Shown here: in pieces, positions 54,091 through 63,158 of the stretch
Layout of the letters: each line of letters starts with the position of its first letter
Numbering within the stretch: position 1 is the stretch's first letter
Assembly (NCBI GenBank): GCA_963783335.1
Contig: CAWAND010000010.1
Location: forward strand, 1,736,001-1,800,000
DNA length: 64,000 nt
Direction: 5' to 3'
DNA from: CAWAND01 sp963783335
GTDB lineage: Bacteria; Chloroflexota; Anaerolineae; Anaerolineales; E44-bin32
The notes under the pieces: generated by a model
Told to the model about the DNA's origin: nothing
The model's input: only the letters and a program-made list of their open reading frames with translations
Databases searched by the model: none
Made by a program: the position numbers and the translations under genes

Positions 54091-54480
54091 ATGGCAAAAC
54101 GAACCACGAAGGGCGCGAAGAAGGTCAAGCGAACATTGTCGCATGGCCAGGCGCATATCCATGCCACGTTCAACAACACGATCGTGACCATCACCGATTC
54201 GCAGGGCAACACGGTGGCATGGGGCAGCGCAGGGCAGGCCGGCTTCAAGGGCTCACGTAAAAGTACGCCTTACGCAGCTCGCCAGGCCGCTGAGCAGGTG
54301 GTCGCCTTGGCGCAGCAGCTCGGCCTCCAGGAAGTTGACGTCTATGTCAAGGGGCCTGGGCCGGGCCGAGAAGCAGCCATCCGCGCTTTGCAGGGTGCCG
54401 GGGTCAAAGTACGCTCAATCAGCGATGTGACTCCCATTCCGCACAACGGTTGCCGTCCGCCCAAGAAACGCCGCGTCTAG
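54091..54480 (+). CDS. rpsK: 30S ribosomal protein S11
   Basis: S11 lies on the 30S platform near the Shine-Dalgarno helix. The 129-residue protein has SHGQAHIHATFNNTIVTITD, GNTVAWGSAGQAGFKGSRK, STPYAARQAAEQ, and the C-terminal DVTPIPHNGCRPPKKRRV. The start and length are standard. It precedes rpsD by 25 bases. Confidence 0.97.
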   Translation: MAKRTTKGAKKVKRTLSHGQAHIHATFNNTIVTITDSQGNTVAWGSAGQAGFKGSRKSTPYAARQAAEQVVALAQQLGLQEVDVYVKGPGPGREAAIRALQGAGVKVRSISDVTPIPHNGCRPPKKRRV

Positions 54481-54505
54481 ACTACTGGAAGGATAGAGAA
54501 CCAGG

Positions 54506-55144
54506 ATGGCAAGATACACCGGTCCTGTTTGCAAACTCTGCCGTCGGGAAGGCGAAAAGCTCTTCCTGAAGGGTCAGAAGTGTTTTTCGGCCAAGTGCCC
54601 AGTCGAGCGCCGGGGCTATCCCCCGGGCGAACATGGGCGTGAATCGCAATATCGTCGCCGCCGCGTGTCTGACTACCAGCGGCAGCTCCGCGAGAAGCAA
54701 AAAATGCGCCGGATTTACGGCGTGCTCGAACAGCAGTTCCGACGCTACTACCGGGCAGCGCTGCACAAGCGCGGCCTGACGGGTGAAACCTTGCTCCAAC
54801 AACTCGAGTCCCGGTTGGACAATGTCGTGTACCGGCTCGGCTATGCCGAGAATAGGGCCCACGGCCGACAGCTGGTGACGCACGGTCATTTCAACGTCAA
54901 CGGCCGGAGGACCGATGTGCCCTCCATGCTGGTAAGGGTCGGTGACGAGATCGCCGTGCGCGAAGGGTCTCGCAAGCGTGCCTACTTCAAAGATTTGGCG
55001 CCGCTGGCTGAGACCCGGACGCCACCACGCTGGTTGGAGCGCGATTTGGGCACGCTGTCAGGCAAGGTGCTGCAACTGCCCGAGCGACAGGACGTGGACG
55101 CCAGCCTGAACGAACAGCTGGTCGTCGAGTACTACTCGCGATAG
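54506..55144 (+). CDS. rpsD: 30S ribosomal protein S4, zinc-binding type
   Basis: S4 starts 30S assembly and, in E. coli, represses the alpha operon. The 212-residue protein has an N-terminal four-cysteine zinc site in VCKLCRREGEKLFLKGQKCF and SAKCPVERR, then YGVLEQQFRRYYRAALHKRG, and the S4 RNA-binding domain LESRLDNVVYRLGYAENRAH. Like Thermus and many Gram-positives it is the C+ form. It lies between rpsK and rpoA. Confidence 0.97.
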   Translation: MARYTGPVCKLCRREGEKLFLKGQKCFSAKCPVERRGYPPGEHGRESQYRRRRVSDYQRQLREKQKMRRIYGVLEQQFRRYYRAALHKRGLTGETLLQQLESRLDNVVYRLGYAENRAHGRQLVTHGHFNVNGRRTDVPSMLVRVGDEIAVREGSRKRAYFKDLAPLAETRTPPRWLERDLGTLSGKVLQLPERQDVDASLNEQLVVEYYSR

Positions 55145-55191
55145 GCTGTTGACCCTGGTTCCGGAAACGTCCTGGGTCTTGGAGGATTGAA

Positions 55192-56175
55192 GTGCCTGTA
55201 TCAACCAACATGGTGATGCCCAAAATCGAACGCGAGGCTGTGGCGCGCAATTACGGCAAGTTCATCATCAGTCCACTTGAAAGCGGTTATGGGATCACGA
55301 TAGGCAACGCTCTGCGGCGTGTGCTCTTGTCCTCGTTGGAGGGGGCTGCGGTGAGTTCTGTTCGGATCACCGATGTACCCCACGAATTCTCGGATATCCC
55401 CGGGGTGCGCGAGGATGTGCTGCAGCTGATGCTCAACATCAAGCAGCTCCGCTTGAAGCTCCACGATGTGGACTCGGCGCGGCTGCGGATCGAAGTTCAG
55501 GGTGAAGGTGTGGTCACGGCGGCTGATATTGCCGCCCCGGCTGAGGTCGAGATTATCAATCCCGAGCTCTACCTCTTCACCGTGGACGATGACAAAGCCC
55601 GGCTGGAAATCGAGATGAATGCCGAGCGCGGCCGGGGTTACTCCCCGTCCGATGAACGTGGGCGGCTCCCCATCGGCGAGCTACCGACCGACGCCATCTT
55701 CAGCCCGGTGGCCCGCGTGCGCTACGATGTGGGGCAGGCGCGTGTGGGGCAGGACACCAGCTTCGATCGCTTGATGATCGAAATCTGGACCGACGGCACC
55801 ATCAAGCCGGAGGAAGCGCTGAGCATGAGCTCGCAGATCGTCATGGCGCACCTGCGGGACCTGTCTGGCGTGACCGAAGAAAGCCTGATGCTTGCCGCCG
55901 CTGAAGAAGAAGAACCGAAGATGGCCAGCGAAGTCTACGAGACCCCAATTGAAAACCTGGATCTGTCGGTGCGGGTGTTCAACTCGCTCAAGCGGACTGG
56001 GATCACCAACGTGGGCGAAGTGCTGGATATGTTGGAAAAGGGCCAAGATGCGATGCTCTCGATCCGTAACTTCGGAGAGAAGAGCCTGGATGAGCTCAAG
56101 GATCGTCTGAAGGAAAAGGGCTACCTTGACACCGAAGATGAAGAGGACGCCGAACCGGCGGCCGAGGCGGAGTAA
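55192..56175 (+). CDS. rpoA: RNA polymerase alpha subunit
   Basis: RpoA dimerises to start polymerase assembly and binds promoter UP elements and activators. The 327-residue protein has the N-terminal domain (FIISPLESGYGITIGNALRR, VLLSSLEGAAVSSVRI, DVPHEFSDIPGVREDVLQLM), an acidic linker (AAAEEEEPKM), and the C-terminal domain (IENLDLSVRVFNSLKRTGIT, LSIRNFGEKSLDELKDRL). The GTG start at 55192 has GGAGG six bases upstream. It ends in a short acidic tail. Confidence 0.96.
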   Translation: MPVSTNMVMPKIEREAVARNYGKFIISPLESGYGITIGNALRRVLLSSLEGAAVSSVRITDVPHEFSDIPGVREDVLQLMLNIKQLRLKLHDVDSARLRIEVQGEGVVTAADIAAPAEVEIINPELYLFTVDDDKARLEIEMNAERGRGYSPSDERGRLPIGELPTDAIFSPVARVRYDVGQARVGQDTSFDRLMIEIWTDGTIKPEEALSMSSQIVMAHLRDLSGVTEESLMLAAAEEEEPKMASEVYETPIENLDLSVRVFNSLKRTGITNVGEVLDMLEKGQDAMLSIRNFGEKSLDELKDRLKEKGYLDTEDEEDAEPAAEAE

Positions 56176-56181
56176 GCGATT

Positions 56182-56559
56182 ATGCGACACGGTGTAAGTG
56201 GAAAGCACCTCGGCCGTTCATCGGCCCATCGGACAGCGCTGCGGCGTAACCTGATCACAGAGCTTTTCCGTCACGAGCGGATCAAGACCACCCAGGCGAA
56301 GGCCCAGGCCGTTCGCGGCCAGGCTGAAAAACTGATCACGTTGGCCAAGCGCGGCAACGCGGCCGGCGAAGCTGTGGCGGTCAATGCACGGCGCCGAGCC
56401 ACGGCTGGTTTGAACGATGTTGAGATCGTTAAAAAGCTGTTTGATGACATCGCGCCGCGCTATTCCGAACGCAATGGCGGCTACACCCGCGTGCTCAAGC
56501 TCGGGCCCCGATTGGGGGACGCGGCCGAAATGGTGCTCTTGGAGCTGGTCGAGGAATAG
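56182..56559 (+). CDS. rplQ: 50S ribosomal protein L17
   Basis: L17 lies near the tunnel exit. The 125-residue protein has MRHGVSGKHLGRSSAHRTAL, RRNLITELFRHERIKTTQAK, and the C-terminal YTRVLKLGPRLGDAAEMVLL. It begins six bases after rpoA, the usual end of the alpha operon. Confidence 0.97.
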   Translation: MRHGVSGKHLGRSSAHRTALRRNLITELFRHERIKTTQAKAQAVRGQAEKLITLAKRGNAAGEAVAVNARRRATAGLNDVEIVKKLFDDIAPRYSERNGGYTRVLKLGPRLGDAAEMVLLELVEE

Positions 56560-56654
56560 CGACGTGGCCTGCCTCGAGGGTTGGGGCGGCGGCGCAGGGT
56601 TGATGGTTCCGGCGCGGTGGAAAGATTTCCCACGCTCGGAGAGCAAGTGAGAAC

Positions 56655-57425
56655 GTGGCACTTTACAAATCGATCGTCGCCTACGACGGGACCGATTTTC
56701 AAGGCTTTCAGCGACAAGCCGAAGGCATCCGAACGGTCCAGTTGGAGCTTGAAGGCGCTTTGCGGAAGATGGGCTGGGAAGGCACCAGCCTGCAAGCCGC
56801 AGGGCGAACGGACAGCGGCGTGCACGCTCAGGGACAGGTCATCAGCTATGACCTCGAATGGTCTCACGGCGAGGCCACGCTGACCAAAGCCTTCAATGCT
56901 CACCTGCCGAAAGACGTGGCGGTGTGGTCGAGCGAGCTGGCGCCGGAGGGTTTTCACCCCCGCTTTTCGGCAGCCCGTCGCCGTTATCGCTACCGAGTCA
57001 TCGTCGGCGCCTGGCCCGACCCGCTGCGCGAGCGTTATGCCCTCCGGATTTGGCCTGAGCCAAACCTTGGCCGGATGGCCGATCTGGCCCGGGCGTTTGT
57101 GGGGCGTATGGATTTCGGCGCGTTCGGCCAGGCACCGATCCCGGGTGGCCACACGGTTCGGCAGGTCAACCAGGCCGGTTGGACGGTTCAGGCAGATGAA
57201 ATGACGTTTGCCATCGAGGCGGACGCGTTCCTCAAGCATATGGTCCGACGGTTGGTGGCAGCCAATCTGGCCGTTGGTCAGGGCCTGATCGAGCCCGAAG
57301 CGGTGATCGCCTTGCTGGACCACCCGGAACTGCGTTGGGAAGGGCGGCTGGCTGATCCGCAGGGGCTGAGTTTGATCGCCGTGACCTATGATGGCCGGGC
57401 GAGCAGAGCAAGTGACGATGATTGA
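56655..57425 (+). CDS. truA: tRNA pseudouridine synthase A
   Basis: TruA converts uridines 38-40 of the tRNA anticodon stem to pseudouridine. The 256-residue protein has YKSIVAYDGTDFQGFQRQ, the catalytic D53 in AAGRTDSGVHAQGQV, RYRYRVIVG, and the C-terminal FLKHMVRRLVAANLAVGQG. The GTG at 56655 follows a GAGAAC stretch and gives the family start. In many Gram-positives truA, rplM and rpsI likewise follow rplQ. Confidence 0.95.
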   Translation: MALYKSIVAYDGTDFQGFQRQAEGIRTVQLELEGALRKMGWEGTSLQAAGRTDSGVHAQGQVISYDLEWSHGEATLTKAFNAHLPKDVAVWSSELAPEGFHPRFSAARRRYRYRVIVGAWPDPLRERYALRIWPEPNLGRMADLARAFVGRMDFGAFGQAPIPGGHTVRQVNQAGWTVQADEMTFAIEADAFLKHMVRRLVAANLAVGQGLIEPEAVIALLDHPELRWEGRLADPQGLSLIAVTYDGRASRASDDD

Positions 57426-57471
57426 GAAGCGAAGCGACAATCGCAGTTATCATTGATGCAGGAGATTAGGC

Positions 57472-57903
57472 GTGCAAAAAACGTACTATCCAAAACCCGG
57501 CGATGTGACCCGCGAGTGGATCATCGTTGACGCCCACCAGAAGAACCTCGGCCGGCTGGCAAGCCGTGTGGCCCGCGTGCTTCTGGGTAAGGACAAGCCC
57601 GAGTACACGCCCGGTGTGGAGCTGGGGGACTTTGTGATCGTCACCAACGCGCGCGACATCACCGTTACCGGTCGCAAGCTGGATCAGAAGATCTACTACC
57701 GCCACTCGGGTTATCCGGGCGGCCTGAAGAGCATTTCGCTCCGAGAGCAGCTCGATCGCTTTCCGGAGCGCGTCATCCGTGCCGCTGTGTGGGGCATGCT
57801 CCCGCACAACCGCCACGGCCGCAAGCTGATGACCAAGCTCAGGATCTATCCCGATGCTGAGCATCCGCACACGGCGCAGCACCCAAAACCGCTCGAGTGG
57901 TGA
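57472..57903 (+). CDS. rplM: 50S ribosomal protein L13
   Basis: L13 is an early-assembly 50S protein. The 143-residue protein has a GTG start (QKTYYPKPGDVTREWIIVDA), GRLASRVARVLLGKDKPEYT, the G-rich YYRHSGYPGGLKSISLREQL, and VWGMLPHNRHGRKLMTKLRI. AGGAG precedes the GTG. It precedes rpsI by 22 bases. Confidence 0.97.
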   Translation: MQKTYYPKPGDVTREWIIVDAHQKNLGRLASRVARVLLGKDKPEYTPGVELGDFVIVTNARDITVTGRKLDQKIYYRHSGYPGGLKSISLREQLDRFPERVIRAAVWGMLPHNRHGRKLMTKLRIYPDAEHPHTAQHPKPLEW

Positions 57904-57925
57904 ACGGGACTGACGAAGGACAGAT

Positions 57926-58321
57926 ATGATGGCTGAGAAATATCACGAAGGCATTGGGCGTCGTAAGACCAGCACAGCCCGAGTCCGGATCGTCTCCGGA
58001 ACAGGCACGATGGTGGTTAATGAGAAACCCATGGCCGATTACTTTCCGCGGACGGGTGACATGGAAGCGATCATGGCCCCGCTGCGAGCGGCAGGACTGG
58101 ATGGCAAGCTGGACATCTCCGCCAAAGTCAACGGCGGCGGCGTGACGGGTCAGACAGGCGCCGTGCAGCATGGGCTTGCGCGTGCGCTGATTGACATGGA
58201 CCCCGAACTGCGCCCCACCATGCGGCGTGGGGGCTATCTGACACGCGACGCTCGAATGAAAGAACGCAAGAAGCCAGGGCTCAAGCGAGCACGCAAGGCG
58301 CCGACATACACCAAGCGCTAG
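57926..58321 (+). CDS. rpsI: 30S ribosomal protein S9
   Basis: S9 has a C-terminal tail that reaches the P-site tRNA anticodon. The 131-residue protein has EGIGRRKTSTARVRIVSGTG, VNGGGVTGQTGAVQHGLARA, and the basic tail KKPGLKRARKAPTYTKR ending in the conserved KR. It is last in the ribosomal cluster, followed by a strong terminator. Confidence 0.97.
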   Translation: MMAEKYHEGIGRRKTSTARVRIVSGTGTMVVNEKPMADYFPRTGDMEAIMAPLRAAGLDGKLDISAKVNGGGVTGQTGAVQHGLARALIDMDPELRPTMRRGGYLTRDARMKERKKPGLKRARKAPTYTKR

Positions 58322-58373
58322 TCGCCCGCATGATCCGGGGGCTCTTAGCACATCACGCTTGTTCGATGACATC

Positions 58374-58399
58374 GGCCGGGGAGGATCCGCTCCCCGGCC
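58374..58399 (+). terminator. Terminator at the end of the ribosomal cluster
   Basis: GGCCGGGGAG and CTCCCCGGCC form a perfect 10-bp stem with a six-base loop, 52 bases after the rpsI stop, followed by GGTTGGTATTTTG. It closes the long ribosomal run that starts at rpsL. Confidence 0.8.
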
Positions 58400-58424
58400 G
58401 GTTGGTATTTTGACAGGAGGCGGT

Positions 58425-59882
58425 ATGCCCCCCGGGATCACCGTTGTTGGGTTGGGGCCAGGAGATGCGAGCCTGATCACGCGCCAGGCGTGGCGGGTGC
58501 TGGAAGAGGCGGCCGAAGTCGTTCTGAAAACAGGTCTGCATCCAGCCGTCTCGCACCTGCCACCGCATTTGACGGTGACCACCTTCGACGAGCTGCTGGA
58601 ACAGGATGGCAGCCCTGAAGAGACATCCGAAACGATTGTGGATGCCTTGCTCGGAATGAGCGACCGAGAACTGGGTGTGATCTACGCCGTGCCCGGCGAT
58701 CCCCTCGTGGCTGATGCTAGCGTGGCGGGCCTGAAGTCACGTGCCGGTGAAGCAGGCATTCCGGTAAAGATCCTTCACGGCGTCAGTTTTGTCGAACCCT
58801 GCCTGAAGTTGGCTGGACTCGAGAGCGGGGACGGCCTGATTGTGGTGGATGCGGTTGATGTCACCGGCCGCTATCATCCGTCTTTTCCCCCAGATATGCC
58901 GGTTCTGGCTGGGCAGCTGCACAGCCGGAAGGTGGCGTCCAAAGTGAAGCTGTGCCTGATGAACCAGTATCATCCTGAGCATCCGGTGCTCCTGATCCAT
59001 GCCCCTGGCACCCCGGAAGCGGCAGTTGAATCGGTTCCGCTTGTTCAGATAGACCAATCCCAAGACATAGGCCCCATGACGGCTCTGCTGGTTCGGCCGA
59101 CGGCTCCCCTCACGTCCTTCGAGTTTTTCCAGGAGACGGTTGCCCACCTGCGCGCTCCGGATGGCTGCCCATGGGATCGGGAGCAGACCCATCTCTCGCT
59201 TCGCTCCCATTTGCTCGGGGAGACTTATGAAGCGCTGGAAGCGCTGGATCGGGAGTTGGTGGAAGATCTCCGGGAAGAGTTGGGGGATCTGATGCTCCAG
59301 CTTGTGATCCAGGTACAAATTGCCACCGAGGACGGCGAGTTTCAGATGGCCGACGTCCTATCGGGGATCAACAACAAGCTCATTCGGCGACATCCGCATG
59401 TGTTCGGCGGCATGGACGTCGAGAATGTCAGTGAAGTTCTTCACAATTGGGAGGCGCTGAAAGAGCAGGAGCGCAAAGAGGGCGGAAATGGCAAAGGCAG
59501 TCTGGATGGCGTGCCCGGCAGCTTGCCCGCTCTGGCGCAGGCTCTGGAGTTCCAATCCCGCGCCGCCCGCGTCGGGTTCGATTGGCCAGACGTGTCCGGC
59601 GTACTGGCCAAGGTGGACGAAGAAGTCCGGGAAGTTCAAGACGAAGACGGAGGCGATGCGCAGGCAGCCGAGCTGGGGGATCTGTTCTTTGCCCTTGTCA
59701 ACGTGGCGCGCTGGCTGGATATCGATCCGGAGGCGGCCCTGCGCGGCGCCAATCAGCGTTTCAAAGCGCGCTTCGCCAGAGTGGAAGCTGCTGCCTGGGC
59801 CGAAGGTAAGAGCTTAAGCAAGATGGACATTGAGGCGCTGGAAGCGCTGTGGCAGGCTGCCAAGCGCCAAGAGGCACGGTGA
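58425..59882 (+). CDS. Tetrapyrrole methylase-like/MazG fusion (YabN-like)
   Basis: A 485-residue two-domain protein. Residues about 3-230 resemble the SAM-dependent tetrapyrrole methylase fold (ITVVGLGPGDASLITRQAW, LGVIYAVPGDPLVADASV); residues about 255-480 are a MazG NTP pyrophosphohydrolase (LRAPDGCPWDREQTHLSLRS, ETYEALEALD with the EExxE-type metal site EDLREELGDL, and a second MazG half near AELGDLFFALVNVAR). Such YabN fusions occur in Bacillus and others and probably clean out abnormal nucleotides; the role of the methylase part is unknown. AGGAGG precedes the ATG. Its stop overlaps the next gene by four bases. Confidence 0.9.
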   Translation: MPPGITVVGLGPGDASLITRQAWRVLEEAAEVVLKTGLHPAVSHLPPHLTVTTFDELLEQDGSPEETSETIVDALLGMSDRELGVIYAVPGDPLVADASVAGLKSRAGEAGIPVKILHGVSFVEPCLKLAGLESGDGLIVVDAVDVTGRYHPSFPPDMPVLAGQLHSRKVASKVKLCLMNQYHPEHPVLLIHAPGTPEAAVESVPLVQIDQSQDIGPMTALLVRPTAPLTSFEFFQETVAHLRAPDGCPWDREQTHLSLRSHLLGETYEALEALDRELVEDLREELGDLMLQLVIQVQIATEDGEFQMADVLSGINNKLIRRHPHVFGGMDVENVSEVLHNWEALKEQERKEGGNGKGSLDGVPGSLPALAQALEFQSRAARVGFDWPDVSGVLAKVDEEVREVQDEDGGDAQAAELGDLFFALVNVARWLDIDPEAALRGANQRFKARFARVEAAAWAEGKSLSKMDIEALEALWQAAKRQEAR

Positions 59883-61306
59883 CACGACGCACGGCAAGTC
59901 TGGTGCTGGTCGTATTGGGCTTGTCGGCCGGATGTGGCCGAAGCGCTGGGCCGACGGTCACGCAGGCGGCGCCGACACACGTGCCGGTGACAGCCACGTT
60001 CACCGCCTCCCCACCAATCACTCGGCTCCCGACGTCCGCAACCCCGACCGCCGCCCCGACAACCTTGCCCACGCCCAACCCTCTGCAGCGCGCTCTGGAT
60101 GCGCCTCTGTCCGGCAACGTCTACCGCATTCCGCTGATCACGCGCCACGTCACCCAGCATGAAGCCGTCCTCGAATTCGAGTTGGACCAACCCGCCACGG
60201 GCCAGCTCTTGGTGGGCGCCGAAAGCGGCGCAAATCCCCCGGTTGCCATTCCGTTCGATACAACCGGTGGGATGTTCGCCGCATCCGGACTTGAAGCGAA
60301 TACGCGCTATTGGGCTGCGGTTGCTCTGACCGCGGCGGATGGTCTCACCCAACCGGGCTTCAAGGATCAGGCTTGGGGCGCTGTGTCTTTCAAGACGCAG
60401 CCGGAGGTCCCCTCCGAGTTCCGGGTGGCTGTGGTGGGGGATTCGGGTTTCGGCCAACCTGAGACAGCGCAGCTCGGGTCGCTGATGGCGACCTATGCTG
60501 TAGACTTCACCATACATACGGGCGACCTCGTCTACAATCTGCAGGACGATCCATCACCACCCGCCGGATTCCAAACCAAGCTCTTCGCGCCATTTGCCGC
60601 CTTGCTGCGCTCGGCACCCTTCTATCCGTCCCTCGGGAATCATGATCTGGAAGCCGCCGCCACATGGCAAGGCGAGCCCTATGCCTTGCAGGCATTTCCA
60701 CCTTTCACCGACCCCAACATGCCGGATGTGCAAGCGGACCAAGGCGGCTGGTATGCATTCTCCCAAAGGGGGATCCAGTTTGTCGTGCTCAACAGCCAGG
60801 TGATCTTCGGATACCCGGGACGGACCGAGGAGACGGATTGGCTGGCGGAGCGCCTGGCGGACCCCCGCTTCCCGACGTCTATCGTGGTGCTCCACGTGCC
60901 CGTTTACAACGCCGGATATCATATTTTGGACAGCATTCCGGTTCGGGGCTCATGGGGAGACATGATCGCGGCGGCGGATGTGCCTCTCGTCCTGGCTGGC
61001 CACGATCACAACTACCAGCGCTTCGATGTCGCTGGAAGGACTTACATCATCAGCGGAGGCGGTTCCACGCATCTCTATCGCGTTCCCGGCAGAGATCCCA
61101 ACCTTGTGGCCTCTGCCCGGGCGACGCATTTTGTGCTGTTGACTTTCAAGGCGACGGAGATTGAGATCCAGGCCATCGACCTGAACGGGCAGGTGTTGGA
61201 TGAGGCCCACATTCCTTGGGGCGGGTGGCCAGCCTCTGTTTCGCCGAGCGGTGACAAGGTTCTGGTGAGGGCGCCGGCATCGGCATTGGCACCTCGCTAC
61301 CCCTGA
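59879..61306 (+). CDS. Purple acid phosphatase-like metallophosphoesterase lipoprotein
   Basis: A 475-residue exported enzyme. The GTG start gives a signal peptide with lipobox (VVLGLSAGC), then a Thr/Pro-rich linker (about 25-70). A fibronectin/PAP N-terminal-like domain (about 80-180) precedes the calcineurin-like domain: VVGDSGFG, IHTGDLVYN, SLGNHDLEA, VLHVPVYN and AGHDHNYQR hold the dinuclear-metal ligands. It probably releases phosphate from organic esters outside the cell. The GTG overlaps the MazG fusion stop (GTGA), so the two are coupled, although their functions do not obviously relate. Confidence 0.87.
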   Translation: MTRRTASLVLVVLGLSAGCGRSAGPTVTQAAPTHVPVTATFTASPPITRLPTSATPTAAPTTLPTPNPLQRALDAPLSGNVYRIPLITRHVTQHEAVLEFELDQPATGQLLVGAESGANPPVAIPFDTTGGMFAASGLEANTRYWAAVALTAADGLTQPGFKDQAWGAVSFKTQPEVPSEFRVAVVGDSGFGQPETAQLGSLMATYAVDFTIHTGDLVYNLQDDPSPPAGFQTKLFAPFAALLRSAPFYPSLGNHDLEAAATWQGEPYALQAFPPFTDPNMPDVQADQGGWYAFSQRGIQFVVLNSQVIFGYPGRTEETDWLAERLADPRFPTSIVVLHVPVYNAGYHILDSIPVRGSWGDMIAAADVPLVLAGHDHNYQRFDVAGRTYIISGGGSTHLYRVPGRDPNLVASARATHFVLLTFKATEIEIQAIDLNGQVLDEAHIPWGGWPASVSPSGDKVLVRAPASALAPRYP

Positions 61307-61493
61307 GCATGATAGACTCAGGGGGAAGGTCGTTACCGCCCCGACGTGGTGCCAAGGAATGGGAAGCCAGCCTGCACACGCCCGGGGTCCGGTGCGCTAC
61401 ATCGCAAGTGAAATCCCCGCAGGAAAGACGGCGAGCAAAGTTCGCGTCTTATCATGACGAACTCATCAGCCTTCGTGAAATGGAGCGGTCCAG

Positions 61494-63098
61494 ATGGCCG
61501 AAAAAGTAGCCGAGAACGAGTCAGACATGACGTTCAAACTCGAGCAGTTCAACTTGGAGACAGTGCATCACAACCTGGCGATCCCTGAACTGGTTGAGCA
61601 CGTGATTCGCCGCAAAGAGGGCACCCTTGGCCCGGCGGGCACCGTCATGGTGACAACTGGCGTCCATACCGGCCGCTCGCCGAAGGACAAGTTTGTGGTG
61701 GAGCAGCCGCCATCTCAGGACGACATCTGGTGGGGCTCCGTCAATCAACCCATGTCACAGGCACATTTCGATGGCCTATACCACAAGATGAAGTCCCACT
61801 TTGACGGCGCCGAGGCCTACGTTCTGGACGCGGCCGCTGCAGCCGACCCGGCGTATCAGCTGCCCATCCGCGTGATCACTTCCGGAGCCTGGCACAGCCT
61901 GTTCTCACACCATATCTTCCGTCGGTTATCGGAAAGCGAGCATAAGCACCATCAGCCACAGTTCACCATCATTCAATCGGCACAGGTCAAGGCGGAACCC
62001 GAGAAGGATGGCACGAACAGCGGGGCGTTCATCGTGCTCAACTTCGAGCGCAGGATGGCGATCATCGGCGGGACTCTCTATGCGGGTGAAATCAAGAAGA
62101 CGATCTTCACGGTTCTGAACTATCTACTCCCCAAGCAAGGCGTCATGACCATGCACTGCTCGGCCAACCGGGGCGACGACGGTGACGTTGCCCTCTTTTT
62201 TGGCCTGTCAGGCACCGGAAAGACGACCTTGTCGTCGGATCTGGAGCGAGGGCTTATCGGGGATGACGAGCACGCCTGGGGCGACAAGGGCGTTTTCAAC
62301 ATCGAGGGCGGCTGTTACGCCAAGATGATCCGCCTGCAAGAATCTGCAGAACCCGTGATCTGGCACGCGGCGCACAGTTTCGGGGCTGTGTTGGAGAATG
62401 TGGTGTTTGACCCCAAGACGCGGGACATTGACTTCGAAGACGACAGCCTGACCGAGAACTCACGCGGCGCCTACCCGATCGAAAGCGTCACCAACTTCGT
62501 GCCCGGCGGCATGGGAGGCCATCCGCGCAACATTTTCTTCCTGGCGGCGGACGCGTTTGGGGTGCTTCCTCCGATCTCCAAGCTGGACCCAGATCAGGCG
62601 ATGTACTACTTCCTCTCCGGCTACACGGCCAAGCTGGCTGGAACGGAGAAGGGAATTGGCAGCGAGCCACAGGCGACATTCTCCACCTGCTTCGCCGCAC
62701 CCTTCCTTCCGTTGAGACCGAGCGTTTACGCGCAACTCTTGAAGGAGAAAATCAAGCAGCACGGCACCAACGTTTGGCTCCTAAACACGGGCTGGACCGG
62801 AGGTCCCTATGGAGTCGGCCACCGGATAGCGCTCGAGCACACGCGGGCCATGGTGCGAGCAGCCCTGCGCGGCCGCCTGGAAAGCTACGCGTTCCACGCC
62901 GACCCGACCTTTGGCCTGTCCGTGCCCGAGGCGTGCCCCGAGGTTCCAACCGAGGTTCTGGACCCTCGCAGCACATGGGATGATCCGGAGGCCTACGACG
63001 TTAAAGCCAAGAACCTGGCAGCCCTGTTCAGGGATAACTTCGAACGCCATGCCGACCAGGTTTCTGACCGGGTCCGTCAAGCCGGCCCCGTGCTCTGA
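61494..63098 (+). CDS. pckA: Phosphoenolpyruvate carboxykinase (ATP)
   Basis: PckA interconverts oxaloacetate plus ATP with PEP, CO2 and ADP, the entry to gluconeogenesis. The 534-residue protein has TGVHTGRSPKDKFVVE, the PCK-specific LPKQGVMTMHCSAN, the kinase loop FFGLSGTGKTTLSSD, the Mg/Mn site LIGDDEHAW, and GYTAKLAGTEKGI. It is the ATP-dependent type. The ATG at 61494 is taken; ATG at 61527 (MTFKLEQF) is possible. The 187-base gap upstream, with an AAGAC...GTCTT repeat near 61425-61450, probably holds its promoter. Confidence 0.96.
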   Translation: MAEKVAENESDMTFKLEQFNLETVHHNLAIPELVEHVIRRKEGTLGPAGTVMVTTGVHTGRSPKDKFVVEQPPSQDDIWWGSVNQPMSQAHFDGLYHKMKSHFDGAEAYVLDAAAAADPAYQLPIRVITSGAWHSLFSHHIFRRLSESEHKHHQPQFTIIQSAQVKAEPEKDGTNSGAFIVLNFERRMAIIGGTLYAGEIKKTIFTVLNYLLPKQGVMTMHCSANRGDDGDVALFFGLSGTGKTTLSSDLERGLIGDDEHAWGDKGVFNIEGGCYAKMIRLQESAEPVIWHAAHSFGAVLENVVFDPKTRDIDFEDDSLTENSRGAYPIESVTNFVPGGMGGHPRNIFFLAADAFGVLPPISKLDPDQAMYYFLSGYTAKLAGTEKGIGSEPQATFSTCFAAPFLPLRPSVYAQLLKEKIKQHGTNVWLLNTGWTGGPYGVGHRIALEHTRAMVRAALRGRLESYAFHADPTFGLSVPEACPEVPTEVLDPRSTWDDPEAYDVKAKNLAALFRDNFERHADQVSDRVRQAGPVL

Positions 63099-63111
63099 CC
63101 CGAGCGACGTT

Positions 63112-63139
63112 GCCTCGCCCGCGAATCACGAGGCGAGGC
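63112..63139 (+). terminator. Hairpin after pckA
   Basis: GCCTCGCC and GGCGAGGC form a perfect 8-bp stem with a 12-base loop, 13 bases after the pckA stop. There is no uridine run, so termination is uncertain. Confidence 0.45.
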
Positions 63140-63158
63140 GATCGCTCACCGAAGCCAC